Source of the DNA: Rana temporaria
Lineage: Eukaryota; Chordata; Amphibia; Anura; Ranidae
Length of the DNA stretch: 64,000 bases
Assembly: GCF_905171775.1 (NCBI RefSeq)
Contig: NC_053489.1
Location: forward strand, 332,230,089-332,294,088
Reading direction: 5' to 3'
In this document: positions 1-10,701 of the stretch, piece by piece
Layout of the letters: each line of letters opens with the position of its first letter
Numbering within the stretch: position 1 is the first letter of the stretch
Translations under genes and position numbers: made by a program
The notes under the pieces: model-generated
Database searches by the model: none
Seen by the model: only the letters and a program-made list of their open reading frames with translations
What the model was told of the DNA's origin: nothing

Positions 1-2066
1 GAGCACGAGTGGGCGGCCAATCAGGAAGCTCCCGGTTGTAACCAATGAACGTGTTCAATGGCCAGCAACATCCGGGGCAAAGGCGCTGCCTGTCAGATTA
101 ATCAGAGATAAGGCCAATAGAAAAACTAAACGGCCAATAAATTCCATTACAGAGAGTTCATACTCGATTGAGATTCAACAGCCACTCAAGAAGAGTTCAG
201 GATGTGGCCAGGAAAGGAAAAAAACTAAACTGGGAACACATCGTGGACTGGGCACTGAGTCAATATAAACAAAAAATAAAAAATATAAAATGGAGAGGCA
301 TAATTAATAATTAATACCGGACTAACACTGAATGAAGGAAAAGAAAAAAAACAAACAGTAGTGTCCAATGGCTCTCATTAAATAATTTAATTAGCTGGAT
401 ATAGAGTCTATTATAAAATCCCCATAAAATTTAAAAACATAGTTTTATAAAAATATTATACAGAGACGCCAACTATATATATTAAAATATATATTAAAAA
501 TTCCCAATAAAATTTATAATGTACATATAAATTTAAATACAAAAACGGACGTCAACCTCAATCATCGTCACTTTAACAGTAACAAATACCTATAAATGAG
601 ATACAATAATACAGACAACATTAAATAAAATTAAAAATAAAATTAAAAAACAATTTAATTAATTAACGGTTAGAAATGAAACAATTTAAATCAAACTCAA
701 CGTTGAGACCCCCAGGCGAGGCAACCTTGAGCTCATAGATCCAGTAGGATTCACGTCTACTTAACTGGCGGATAAAGTGCCCCCCCCTCCAATGCCGAGA
801 CACTCTCTCAATACCCCAGAATTTCAAACATTTAGGATCACGGTTGTGAAAACGTCTAAAGTGTTTCGACACACTATGTGTCTTCACACCTCGTTTAATG
901 CAACTGATATGTTCGCCAACGCGGACATGTAGGGCACGTGAGGTACGACCTACGTATTGAAGCCCACAATCACATTGTAACATGTATATGACTCCTTCAG
1001 TGTCACACGTAACAAGCTCTTTAATAGTGTACTCATTACTGGTGACAGTGGAACTGATGGTTATTACGTTTTCTTATCATTGTTGTTCTTACACATGTTT
1101 GCACGTGGCACATCCTGCCACATGCATAATAAATCCAGAAAGAAATTTAAATTAATCATCGGTCCTCGGTACAATAGGCGGTCAATGACCCCCGGTTGCA
1201 ATCAAATCACGCAAAGCAGGGGCTTTCTTATAAACAAATTGCGGTCGATCTGGTAAGGTAGGTCCCAGAACAGCATCTCCTTTCAACACTGCCCAGTGTC
1301 TTGCAACAATCCGTTCAAATTTCTTGTATTGTATATTATAATCCAACACCATTTTGTGATTGATAGTCTGCTCAACAGCTGTTATAGCTGGTGGTTTATC
1401 TGAAACAATAACCCTCCCTATTCATTATACGCACCTTTTCAATCTCTGAATTAATATCTGAGGAAGAGTAGCCTTTCTGGATGAATCTTTTAGCAAGTAC
1501 CTGAGATTGTTTGACATATTCAATTTCTGATGTGCAGTTTCTACGTAACCGACAAACTGTCCCCTGGGTATATTGCATAGCCACAACCTATGATGGCAAC
1601 TGGTCAGGGGTATATACCCATTACGATCCGTAGTCTTGAAATAATTCCTAGTTCTCAACTTGGATTCATTTTTAAAAAATCTCCAAATCTAGAAAAGTAA
1701 TTTGTCACATGAAATATTCAGGTCAAAATAATATTTTTGGTGTTGGCATTAAGTAAACTCATAAATTGCTGTAAACTAGCCATATCACCCCTCCAAATCA
1801 TAATCAAATCGTCTATGTATCGTTTGTAACATAGAAGCTGAGGGGGGCGATTTTTTAAACACCGTATCTTCCTCCCAGTGGGCCATAAAGAGATTGGCCA
1901 CACTGGGAGCAAACCGAGCAGCCCATAGCAACGCCTCGTTGCTGCCAAATAAAAATTCCTATTGTACCAAAAGTAATTTTTAAGAAGGCAAAAATTTAAA
2001 CTATCCAAAAGAAAATGAATCTGTTGTCTGTTCAAATCAGTGCCATTCAAGGCCCAAATGGTCGAG
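1..2066 (-). mobile_element. Penelope-like element, inverted 5'-truncated copy
   Basis: This stretch is the reverse complement of 4251-6302 of the neighbouring full-length copy, with small indels. It covers the 3' half of the RT gene, the endonuclease and part of the 3' UTR. It stops within the RT gene at 2066, exactly where the pseudo-LTR of the full copy begins, so the two copies are joined head to head. The left end lies outside the window. Penelope-like elements commonly insert as such partial inverted pairs. Confidence 0.9.
663..2066 (-). pseudogene. RT / GIY-YIG remnant of the inverted Penelope-like copy
   Basis: The last 106 residues (663-983) carry the GIY-YIG endonuclease end and are identical in protein sequence to the C-terminus of the gene at 3487-5640. 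Upstream the frame is broken by several shifts and stops; pieces of RT appear in different frames at about 1396-1658 and 1718-2066, including a YIDD catalytic box. The 5' part of RT is absent because the copy is truncated. It cannot make a functional protein. Confidence 0.88.
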
Positions 2067-2178
2067 ACTTTTCTTCTTTTATACTTTGGGAATTGTTTTA
2101 TGAATACATTCACAGTGCTGGCTTGCATATTATTTCATTGATTATTATTTCCCAGCGCTGAATTTTTTCTATTTTCAC
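2067..2178 (+). repeat. Left pseudo-LTR of the Penelope-like element
   Basis: These 112 bp match 6855-6966 in direct orientation with no difference I could see. The left boundary coincides with the junction to the inverted copy. In Penelope-like elements such pseudo-LTRs arise from tandem arrangement of copies rather than by retroviral strand transfer. Confidence 0.88.
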
Positions 2179-2229
2179 TTTTGCTATTTATTCATTTTAT
2201 TTAGCAGCAGGGATGGATGTGTTTTCCTA

Positions 2230-2880
2230 TTGGAGAACCGTGAGGTTATCCTCACAGATGTCTTTTCTAAATCAGCTATAGCCTCCGATACTGGGGACTT
2301 GAATGTTTCTTTTAGAAAATTGGGTCATTTATTTGACAAAAAGATTAAAACTTGGTGGGATATCACAACATTTGACCAATACCTGACAGCTAAGATCATA
2401 CCAAGAAGACTTCGGTGGGATTTGCCACCCAATGATGGTCTTACTGATATTGAGTCAAATAAAGAATGGTATGAGTTCTTTACCAATAAGAGTTTTGAAC
2501 TTATACGGTTGCTGACAGCACGTAAAAAACGCAAGAAGTTGTGGCTTGAGGAGCAGATCAAGGCCATCACTGATCTCCTTGAGCCTAGTAAGGAATTGCC
2601 AGAATTTACTCGCCTTTCTGGTGAGTTAAAGACCAAGTTAGTAAGATGGGATAAAGAGAGTCAAGACAAAAAACGCAAAAAATTTTTGCGTGATTACAAT
2701 GATTTTACATCTAATTTGGTGTTTAAATGGCAATCCCTCATTACCACACAGACTGATCCTCCCCAATCAGTATCCATGGATACCATGGAACCATCTTCTG
2801 ATGATCCACATCAGACTAACCTGGGTCACAACAGACTTGGGCTGATAGAGTGGAGCACAGACTACTCCTATCAGGACTAA
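2230..2880 (+). pseudogene. Penelope-like element N-terminal coding region (broken)
   Basis: An open stretch of 216 codons precedes the RT region; the first codon is TTG, so it is only part of a longer frame. The translation is rich in Lys and Trp and reads like the N-terminal domain found upstream of RT in amphibian retroelements of this type. A stop at 2878-2880 is followed by coding sequence in another frame, beginning with a Lys/Gly-rich stretch near 2885, so the original frame continued and was broken here. Confidence 0.6.
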
Positions 2881-2881
2881 T

Positions 2882-3486
2882 GTATTTAACAACAAAGGTT
2901 ATGGCCCTCCTAAATCTAAAGGAAAAGGGAAAGGGAAAAATAGGGAGGCTTCTCCCAACCTAAGGGCCAGCAAACCCAGTCTGCCTCCTCTTACTACCAG
3001 GATAATCTACCCTGGCGACCAGTACCAGCTAGGGGTGGGGGCCAACGACGAGGGAGAGGTGGTTACCCTTCGGGGCCACCGCCCCTGTCTACTTATAACT
3101 ATTACACCCCCTTACAGGACCATTGGGAACAGCCCACTACTTCCTCAAATCATTTTTTAGGACAGGAGGGGACCCCCTGGAGGGGTCCTCCGCCTCCTAC
3201 CCCCTGCTTGGGGAGATTGGAGGGAATTCCAACCCCCTCCGAGGGATATGTGGAGAAACACCCAGCCCCACACTGGCCCCTCCCGGAAATGGGCAATTCA
3301 GCCAAAAAAGGAAAAACCCGAGAGGAACCAGGGGGGGACGACGAGTCCAAAAAGCAAAGATCTCATTAGGGACTGGTATTTTTAACCTGAGTGGCACTGT
3401 GCTTTTCTGAGGATGAAATACGTGTCCTCGATCGAGGTTTGAATTTGCCCCAATTAGGAATTTGATAAATTCCATACGTATGTTAA
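2882..3486 (+). pseudogene. Frameshifted linker between N-terminal region and RT
   Basis: Coding potential continues but switches frame at least three times. One frame gives a Gly/Arg- and Pro-rich stretch (about 2970-3365). The next gives a segment with RVLDRGLN at about 3421, resembling the conserved region just upstream of RT. A following segment lies in another frame at about 3465-3540, before the frame of the RT ORF resumes. The shifts argue that this copy is inactive unless some are sequencing errors. Confidence 0.55.
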
Positions 3487-5640
3487 TGTACAAAAATATG
3501 TACGGGGGCTCAATATGAAGAGGTATTTCCTCTCCAACCCTATCCAAAGGAATGTTTCCCTTCATCTTTTGTACAACATACTAACCTTAGGAACAAGTCT
3601 GTTTTCAATCCCCAAGGACAAGATACTAGACATCTTGATGTTTTCAAGAATCTAGTTTGTAAAGATTTGGATGATTTAAAGATTAAAAATGTACGTGATT
3701 CACACCACATTAAAAAGGGTATTAAATCATTGGAGCTCAGGAACGATATCGTAATCCGCCCCGCGGACAAGGGGGGTGGCCTGGTTGTGCTCAGTAAAAC
3801 ATACTACCAGGAGGAGATGACCAGGTTACTTAGCGATAGTGATACCTACCTATTGCTGAGAAGCGACCCGATGGTTCAATTTAAAAATGAGTTACATTCT
3901 CTTGTGGAAAAGGGGAGATCTGAGGGGGTTTTGAATAAAAAGGAAACATCCTATTTGGACCCCTTCTACTGTCGTACACCTATCATTTATTTTCTCCCTA
4001 AACTTCACAAAAATCCTGATCGGCCTCCGGGTCGTCCCATAGTCAACGGGATTGACTCTGTCACCTCCAGACTTGGCCAATATTTGGACCATTTCCTTCA
4101 GCCGCTGGTATCCAAAATGGAGGCCTATTTACGAGATACAAAACAGGTGATACAAATTCTAGAGACTCTGCCGTGTACTAAAGATACCATCCTAGTCACG
4201 GCAGATGTTGGCTCACTTTACACCATAATCGATCATGAAGCAGCTATGGCCTCGACCATTTGGGCCTTGAATGGCACTGATTTGAACAGACAACAGATTC
4301 ATTTTCTTTTGGATAGTTTAAATTTTTGCCTTCTTAAAAATTACTTTTGGTACAATAGGAATTTTTATTTGCAGCAACGAGGCGTTGCTATGGGCGCTCG
4401 GTTTGCTCCCAGTGTGGCCAATCTCTTTATGGCCCACTGGGAGGAAGATACGGTGTTTAAAAATCGCCCCCCTCAGCTTCTATGTTACAAACGATACATA
4501 GACGATTTGATTATGATTTGGGAGGGTGATATGGCTAGTTTACAGCAATTTATGAGTTTACTTAATGCCAACACCAAAAATATTATTTTGACCTGGAATA
4601 TTTCATGTGACAAAATTACTTTTCTAGATTTGGAGATTTTTAAAAATGAATCCAAGTTGAGAACTAGGAATTATTTCAAGACTACGGATCGTAATGGGTA
4701 TATACCCCTGACCAGTTGCCATCATAGGTTGTGGCTATGCAATATACCCAGGGGACAGTTTGTCCGGTTACGTAGAAACTGCACATCAGAAATTGATTAT
4801 GTCACACAATCTCAGGTACTTGCTAAAAGATTCATCCAGAAAGGCTACTCTTCCTCAGATATTAATTCAGAGATTGAAAAGGTGCGTATAATGAATAGGG
4901 AGGTTATTGTTTCAGATAAACCACCAGCTATATCAGCTGTTGAGCAGACTATCAATCACAAAATGGTGTTGGATTATAATATACAATACAAGAAATTTGA
5001 ACGGATTGTTGCAAGACACTGGGCAGTGTTGAAAGGAGATGCTGTTCTGGGACCTACCTTACCAGATCGACCGCAATTTGTTTATAAGAAAGCCCCTGCT
5101 TTGCGTGATTTGATTGCACCGGGGGTCATTGACCCGCCTATTGTACCGAGACCGAGATTATTTAATTTTCTTTCTGGTTTTTATGCATGTGGCAGATGTG
5201 CCACGTGCAAACATGTGAGAAACAATGTTAAGAAACGTAAAACCTTCAGTTCCACTGTCACCAGTAATGAGTACACTATTAAAGAGCTTGTTACGTGTGA
5301 CACTGAAGGAGTCATATACATGTTACAATGTGATTGTGGGCTTCAATACGTAGGTCGTACCTCACGTGCCCTACATGTCCGCGTTGGCGAACATATCAGT
5401 TGCATTAAACGAGGTGTGAAGACACATAGTGTGTCGAAACACTTTAGACGTTTTCACAACCGTGATCCTAAATGTTTGAAATTCTGGGGTATTGAGAGAG
5501 TGTCTCGGCATTGGAGGGGGGGGCACTTTATCCGCCAGTTAAGTAGACGTGAATCCTACTGGATCTATGAGCTCAAGGTTGCCTCGCCTGGGGGTCTCAA
5601 CGTTGAGTTTGATTTAAATTGTTTCATTTCTAACCGTTAA
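3487..5640 (+). CDS. Penelope-like reverse transcriptase with GIY-YIG endonuclease
   Basis: The open frame runs from the stop at 3484-3486 to TAA at 5638-5640; recognisable coding starts near 3541 and there is no clear ATG, so the true start lies upstream across the frameshifts. Numbering from 3667, RT motif A (TADVGSLYT) holds Asp180, motif B (GVAMGARFAPS) lies at 239-249 and the YIDD box at 277-280. A Cys cluster (C508, C511, C514) precedes the GIY-YIG domain, with GVIY at 548-551, YVGRT at 561-565 and a candidate catalytic Glu629. The enzyme would nick the target and prime reverse transcription there. The RT and endonuclease look intact even though the N-terminal region is broken. Confidence 0.88.
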   Translation, partial: CTKICTGAQYEEVFPLQPYPKECFPSSFVQHTNLRNKSVFNPQGQDTRHLDVFKNLVCKDLDDLKIKNVRDSHHIKKGIKSLELRNDIVIRPADKGGGLVVLSKTYYQEEMTRLLSDSDTYLLLRSDPMVQFKNELHSLVEKGRSEGVLNKKETSYLDPFYCRTPIIYFLPKLHKNPDRPPGRPIVNGIDSVTSRLGQYLDHFLQPLVSKMEAYLRDTKQVIQILETLPCTKDTILVTADVGSLYTIIDHEAAMASTIWALNGTDLNRQQIHFLLDSLNFCLLKNYFWYNRNFYLQQRGVAMGARFAPSVANLFMAHWEEDTVFKNRPPQLLCYKRYIDDLIMIWEGDMASLQQFMSLLNANTKNIILTWNISCDKITFLDLEIFKNESKLRTRNYFKTTDRNGYIPLTSCHHRLWLCNIPRGQFVRLRRNCTSEIDYVTQSQVLAKRFIQKGYSSSDINSEIEKVRIMNREVIVSDKPPAISAVEQTINHKMVLDYNIQYKKFERIVARHWAVLKGDAVLGPTLPDRPQFVYKKAPALRDLIAPGVIDPPIVPRPRLFNFLSGFYACGRCATCKHVRNNVKKRKTFSSTVTSNEYTIKELVTCDTEGVIYMLQCDCGLQYVGRTSRALHVRVGEHISCIKRGVKTHSVSKHFRRFHNRDPKCLKFWGIERVSRHWRGGHFIRQLSRRESYWIYELKVASPGGLNVEFDLNCFISNR

Positions 5641-6854
5641 TTAATTAAATTGTTTTTTAATTTTATTTTTAATTTTATTTAATGTTGTCTGTATTATTGT
5701 ATCTCATTTATAGGTATTTGTTACTGTTAAAGTGACGATGATTGAGGTTGACGTCCGTTTTTGTATTTAAATTTATATGTACATTATAAATTTTATGGGA
5801 ATTTTTAATATATTTTTAATATATATAGTTGGCGTCTCTGTATAATTTTTTATAAAACTATGTTTTTTAAATTTTATGGGGATTTTATATAGACTCTATA
5901 TCCAGCTAATTAAATTATTTATGAGAGCCATTGGACACTACTGTTTGGTTTTTTTCTTTTTCCTTCCATTCAGTGTTAGTCCGGTATTAATTAATTAATT
6001 ATGCCTCTCCATTTTATATTTTTTATTTTTTGTTTTATATTGACTCTGTGCCCAGTCCACGATGTGTTCCCAGTTTAGTTTTTTCCTTTCCTGGCCACAT
6101 CCTGAGACTCTTCTTGAGTGGCTGTTGAATCTCAATCGAGTTATGACTTCTGTAATGGAATTTATTGGCCGTTTAGTTTTTCTATTGGCCTTATCTCTGA
6201 TTAATCTGACAGGCAGCGCCCTTTGCCCCGGATGTTGCTGGCCATTGAACACGTTCATTGGTTACAACCGGGAGCTTCCTGATTGGCCGCCCACTCGTGC
6301 TCTCACTATATATTCTATGTTATTATGGACGTCCGGCGTTCTCTCTCACCCGACGCTGAGGAAGTCCCGCCCACGGGACGTAACGCGTACGAAGGGGGAG
6401 GAGTTACGCACGGACGTCACCCTCGATCATCGCCGCTGTGTTTGGATTACTGCCTGTACATGCTGCTTTGCTCGCACTCGGCTTAGAGTGATTTTAAATG
6501 TAAGTGCATTACTGTTTCCTATTAAATATTGCTGGTTCATACAGAGAGCACTTAGATCCTGTGTCTTTCTTTTATGGTGACCCTTGGATATCTATGCGAT
6601 TTGGTGTTATGCTGGAGATTGGAGGCTGGTCTTAACTTTGGATGCTTTGGATGCTGATATGCTTTGTGACTCTTTATGGGTCGAAGCAATGAGGTGAGAG
6701 TCCATCTTTACCTTGGTGGTGGATTTCCCTCTGGTGTCTCCTCTTCACTCTCACCCCTGCTGGATTTATTTGTTTATATAAAGGACACTTTATTTTGCAC
6801 TTGGACATTTTGTACATTTTATCATTTTTTATTATTTTGTAAATTTTGCGCCGC
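5641..6854 (+). other. 3' non-coding region of the Penelope-like element
   Basis: This AT-rich tail follows the RT-endonuclease stop. The part from 5641 to about 6302 is repeated inverted at 1-662. Its right half (6327-6450) has a GC-rich structured block with the hammerhead-like hairpin. No convincing ORF is present; the open frames at 6062-6580 are on AT-rich non-coding sequence. Confidence 0.7.
6351..6395 (+). ncRNA. Hammerhead-ribozyme-like motif in Penelope-like element
   Basis: CTGAGGA (6356-6362) is followed by a perfect 6-bp stem, GTCCCG (6364-6369) with CGGGAC (6374-6379), and then GTAACGCG. The order matches the hammerhead core CUGANGA, stem II, GAAA, stem III. Deviations are one extra A before the stem and GTAA in place of GAAA, so it may be decayed. 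Flanking complementary GGACGTC blocks at about 6327 and 6412 could pair outside. Penelope-like elements are known to carry hammerhead ribozymes. Confidence 0.45.
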
Positions 6855-6966
6855 ACTTTTCTTCTTTTATACTTTGGGAATTGTTTTATGAATACATTCA
6901 CAGTGCTGGCTTGCATATTATTTCATTGATTATTATTTCCCAGCGCTGAATTTTTTCTATTTTCAC
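6855..6966 (+). repeat. Right pseudo-LTR of the Penelope-like element
   Basis: This is the direct repeat partner of 2067-2178 and marks the 3' end of the full-length copy. Confidence 0.88.
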
Positions 6967-7503
6967 AGATATTGTAGAGCAGAAATCGCACACATTGCAT
7001 AGAAGTTTAGAGGCTTTAATTGATTTTTTTTTGTGTCTTATCACCCCAAACCTACATTTTTGGATGACTTCTAGGCCAAGCTCTGATTCAGTCCCTTTTT
7101 AGCGAAGTGACACACATGGATGTCCCCCCCTTAAAATTTGGAGCTGAGACCATACAAATTTTAGTGTAATATTTTGGGGGAGGACACAGGTGCTCTGGAT
7201 TACAGATATGAAAACACCTGCTTAGTAGCACTGTTTGCATTTCCTATTCTAGGATTCTAATTTTAGAAAAATATATTTTTACACAATGTTTACAAACAAT
7301 GTTTTTGGCCAGAGAGGCATGTCCAGGTGTGTTGTTCCTGGGCCAACATCGTATTTGTGAGAAGCAATCTGATGTGAACGAGGTTTCCTATTAACACTCG
7401 TTGGCCAAGCAAATTATATTTTTAAAAAAAATTCTATTTCAACATGTGTTCAGAAGTACAACCAGGCCAAGGATACAGATGTAGAAATGTACCTGACCAA
7501 ACA
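6967..7503. other. Gene-free stretch
   Basis: No coding region or repeat was recognised in these 537 bp between the Penelope-like element and the Myb gene. It may be the 3' side of the Harbinger-like relic, but no terminal repeat is visible here. Confidence 0.5.
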
Positions 7504-7550
7504 TTAAACTAATAAAATTGTCCCCCCCCACAAACAAAAAAATAACTTAC

Positions 7551-7893
7551 TTTTTTTGAGGATTTTTTTTATTTTCTTCAATTGATGTGGCTCCCGGAGT
7601 TTCAAGTCGGACCACCGCTTCCGTAGCTGCTCCTTGGACCTGGTGATCCCGAACATCCTCTGCATTCTCCTTGCCACCTTCTCCATAATTTTCCCCTTCC
7701 TGCGGTTTGGGGTCTTGTATGGCCCATATTGCCCATCATAGTCCTTCCTCCGCATTATTTCGACCAGCTCCACCATTTCGGCAAAAGCCATATTAGTGGC
7801 ATTATAACGTTTTTGCCTGGATCGCGACGTTCCTGCCTCTGTCACTTCACTTGCGGCCTGAGAGCTCCGTGCACGCTTGTGTGACATCGCCAT
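7551..7893 (-). CDS. Myb/SANT-like DNA-binding protein, first coding exon
   Basis: ATG at 7891-7893 opens a frame coding for about 114 residues: a Ser/Arg-rich leader, then a helical Myb/SANT-like segment with the motif LRKRWSDLK (about residues 87-95) that is typical of Harbinger-associated Myb proteins and NAIF1-like domains. A good donor, GTAAGT, begins at 7550 on the minus strand, so the exon probably ends at 7551 after a Lys-rich tail; the frame reads on to 7504 if unspliced. Later exons were not found. It would bind transposon ends and help import the transposase. It diverges from the MADF gene across the tandem array. Confidence 0.7.
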
Positions 7894-7999
7894 CTTTCCT
7901 TCCCACAGAGATTAGGGGCGTGGAAAAGAGGAAATGTCCCGTCATGGGCGGGGATGAGGGCGGCGGTTCATGCATAAGCGGAGTGTAGAGAATGAATAA

Positions 8000-8800
8000 G
8001 ACGTGATTACGTAGGTTACGCGGAGATTCTTCGCTCGTTTCACAGAAGTTACATAGTTCACGCCATATTTTTCGAGTTAACATTGATTAGGGGGCATGGC
8101 AAAGGTGACGAAGGCGGTGTGTCACGCACACACGGAGTGTATTAAAGGGAACCTACGTGATTACGTAGGTTACGCGGAGATTATTAGAACATTTGACAGA
8201 AGTTACACAGTTAACGCCATATTTTTCGAGTTAACATTGATTAGGGGGCATGGCAAAGGTGACGAAGGCGGTGTGTCATGCACACGCGGAGTGTATTAAA
8301 GGGAACCTACGTGATTACGTAGGTTACGCGGAGATTATTAGAACATTTGACAGAAGTTACACAGTTAACGCCATATTTTTCGAGTTAACATTGATTAGGG
8401 GGCATGGCAAAGGTGACGAAGGCGGTGTGTCACGCACACGCGGAGTGTATTAAAGGGAACCTACGTGATTACGTAGGTTACGCGGAGATTATTAGAACAT
8501 TTGACAGAAGTTACACAGTTAACGCCATATTTTTCGAGTTAACATTGATTAGGGGGCATGGCAAAGGTGACGAAGGCGGTGTGTCACGCACACGCGGAGT
8601 GTATTAAAGGGAACCTACGTGATTACGTAGGTTACGCGGAGATTATTAGAACATTTGACAGAAGTTACGCAGTTAACGCCATATTTTTTGAGTTAACATT
8701 GATTAGGGGGCATGGCAAAGGTGACGAAGGCGGTGTGTCACGCACACGCGGAGTGTATAAAAGGGAACCTACGTGATTACGTAGGTTACGCAGAGATTCT
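8000..8800. repeat. 154-bp tandem array between divergent transposon genes
   Basis: Units begin at 8096, 8250, 8404, 8558 and 8712, an exact 154-bp period, with a diverged partial unit at 8000-8095 and the last unit cut at about 8800. Units differ by only a few bases. Each holds the palindrome-like block CCTACGTGATTACGTAGG. The open frames of 67-72 codons that repeat here are a by-product of the array (154 is not a multiple of three), not genes. The position suggests a shared promoter or protein-binding array. Confidence 0.9.
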
Positions 8801-9433
8801 TTCAGCGTGCTTCACGAGGTGCTAGAGATAATAAGGTAAGAAATTACAACATGGGATCAGCAGAGGCCTAGAAACTTTAGAGCCATGGGATTGGGGTTTT
8901 GTCTGTTGTTTGCACCCTTTTAACGCTACTTATGTTTCTTGTGTCCCCAAAACGGTATTTACTTCTCACAATGCTTTCACACATCGCTTAAATCTAGATG
9001 TGAAGAATGCTCTACCTATTTGTACTTTTTGCCAGGTGTATTGTGATCATGCAAGTATTGTTCTGTGTTGGTTGGCCAGAGGTTATTAGGAAGTGTATTT
9101 ATATGTCAGGAATGATGAGGGGCATGCTAGGTACACATGAAATAGTGCCTTGAGGAATGGTCAAAATAGTAAAAATTGTGGATGGTTCTAGATTACACGT
9201 ATTTAGCAAACTTATTTCAAAAAGGGTCTGCATGTGAACTCATTTTTGGTCACAACAATGGGGCAGAGCTGGCCAGCATTTTAGCTGCAGGAGACACTGT
9301 GTTTGCATAGTACTTGATAAATCTGGGGCCACATATTATTACAATGTGAATGCTGCGCATTTTTTAATGCTTATTTATTTTGGTTTTAACAGTGTTAAAG
9401 CTTGAAAATTGGCAAAATAAATTCCAGCAAACC
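8801..9433. other. Non-coding stretch upstream of the MADF exon
   Basis: No ORF or repeat was recognised. The end (TTTTAACAG at about 9383-9391, and TTCCAG at 9422-9427) could be a splice acceptor, so this may hold the promoter and a 5' intron of the MADF gene. Confidence 0.45.
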
Positions 9434-10691
9434 ATGGACCAGATCGTGGGGAAAGAAAATATTAGTCGCCTAATTGAAAAGTTTCGGGAAATGCCCCTAC
9501 TTTGGGATACAAAACACCCACACTATTCTAAGCGGGACCGACGAACTGCAGCACTTGATGAGATTGCTACATACATGCAGACATGGGTTCCCGGCTGCAC
9601 AGGCAACATAGTCAAGAAGAAAATGAACAACCTGAGGGCCGCATACCGAACCAAAAGAAGAGAACTACGTGAGCAAAGATCAGGAGCAGCAGCAAGTGAG
9701 TCCACTGAGCCCAGTCTGTGGTACTACCAAGAGCTGGAGTTTTTGGGGGATCAAATAGAGGGCCGGCGATCAATGTCAAGCCTTCCTCGCAGACGGCATC
9801 GCAGCAGACCTTCCACGGATCACCACAGCCAGGAGGAGTACAGTGAGGGGCTGGCTGGCATGCGGCAAAATCTGCGACTCTCCACTTCTTCTGAGGTAGA
9901 GTATTTTTCTAAATATTTTTGGGCTGCTAATTCTTGTTTGTTTATTGAGTTGATATTGTAATCCCAAAAGAAAAAATGGCCTGGAAAAGTCATGGGCATA
10001 AAAATAGGGGTCATGGATGCCAAGTGCAGGGATCAGAAGGAGAGTCTATTCAAGTTTAAAGTAAGATAAAACAAACCAGTCTAGAGCATGAAAATGTGTG
10101 TGATTTGCTTGTGCCAAATTGTAAAACATGTCCCTTTTTTTGCCACAGGAAGAAGTGAGCAGCCATGACTTTTCGGCTACTGATGCGGAGATGCATGCCA
10201 GCCAGGAGGAAGGGGTCAGTGGCAGCCAGGAGGAAGAGGCCGGGCCCAGCACCAGTCAGGAGGGCCCCAGGCCCAGGGTCAGCACCACCAGGCAAGTCCC
10301 TCCCCCCCGGGTCAGGCAAGCAGGCCTAATGAGGCGCAGGAGGCAAGTGGAGGACGCAAGCCTCGATATGATAAGGGAGGCTAGCGCCTTAATGAGGGCC
10401 CCCCTCAACCCCACTGAGGCCTACAGTGCCTATGTGGCGCATGAACTGTCAGAAGCGGGGGAGGCCGATCAGAGGCGTGCCAGGAACCTGGTGAACCAGG
10501 TGATTTTATGGATGCACCAGGGCTGGCTGACCAATGAGACCGAGCTCAGTGACCCGGCCCATCCTGCCCAACACCTGTTACCTCCTCCTGCTGCCACATC
10601 ATCCCCACCTGCAAGGGGCCGTGGACGGGTCCGTGGAAGATCTGCTGCAATGCAGGCTCCAAGGAGGGTTACAAGGAACAGGAGAAGATGA
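9434..10691 (+). CDS. MADF-domain protein of Harbinger-like element (two exons)
   Basis: Exon 1 is 9434-9895 (ATG at 9434, 154 codons). Exon 2 is 10149-10691 (180 codons plus TGA). The donor GAG/GTAGAG and the acceptor CCACAG/GAA join in phase 0, giving 334 residues. Residues 10-90 form a MADF (Myb/SANT-like) domain: a block around FREMPLLWDTKHPHYSKRDR, then LDEIATYMQTWVPG and NLRAAYRTKRRE. The rest is a low-complexity Ser/Glu/Pro tail, a short helical segment and an Arg-rich end. MADF proteins bind DNA. In this setting it is likely an accessory factor to a missing transposase. Both exons are free of stops. Confidence 0.72.
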
Positions 10692-10701
10692 TTCCCGGCC
10701 T

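Larger units (their letters stand above)
2067..6966 (+). mobile_element. Penelope-like element, near full-length copy with pseudo-LTRs
   Basis: The element is bounded by identical 112-bp direct repeats at 2067-2178 and 6855-6966. It holds an N-terminal ORF region, an RT plus GIY-YIG gene, and a 1.2-kb 3' region that contains a hammerhead-like hairpin. This is the standard plan of endonuclease-bearing Penelope-like elements. Several frameshifts lie between 2880 and 3541, so this copy is probably no longer autonomous. Confidence 0.9.

Noticed and set aside
6062..6580. 172-codon frame in the Penelope-like 3' region
   Set aside because: It spans the structured non-coding tail. It has no family resemblance.
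8096..8776. Four nearly identical 67-72 codon open frames in tandem
   Set aside because: They follow the 154-bp repeat. They overlap each other's repeat units and have no known domain, so they are a by-product of the array.
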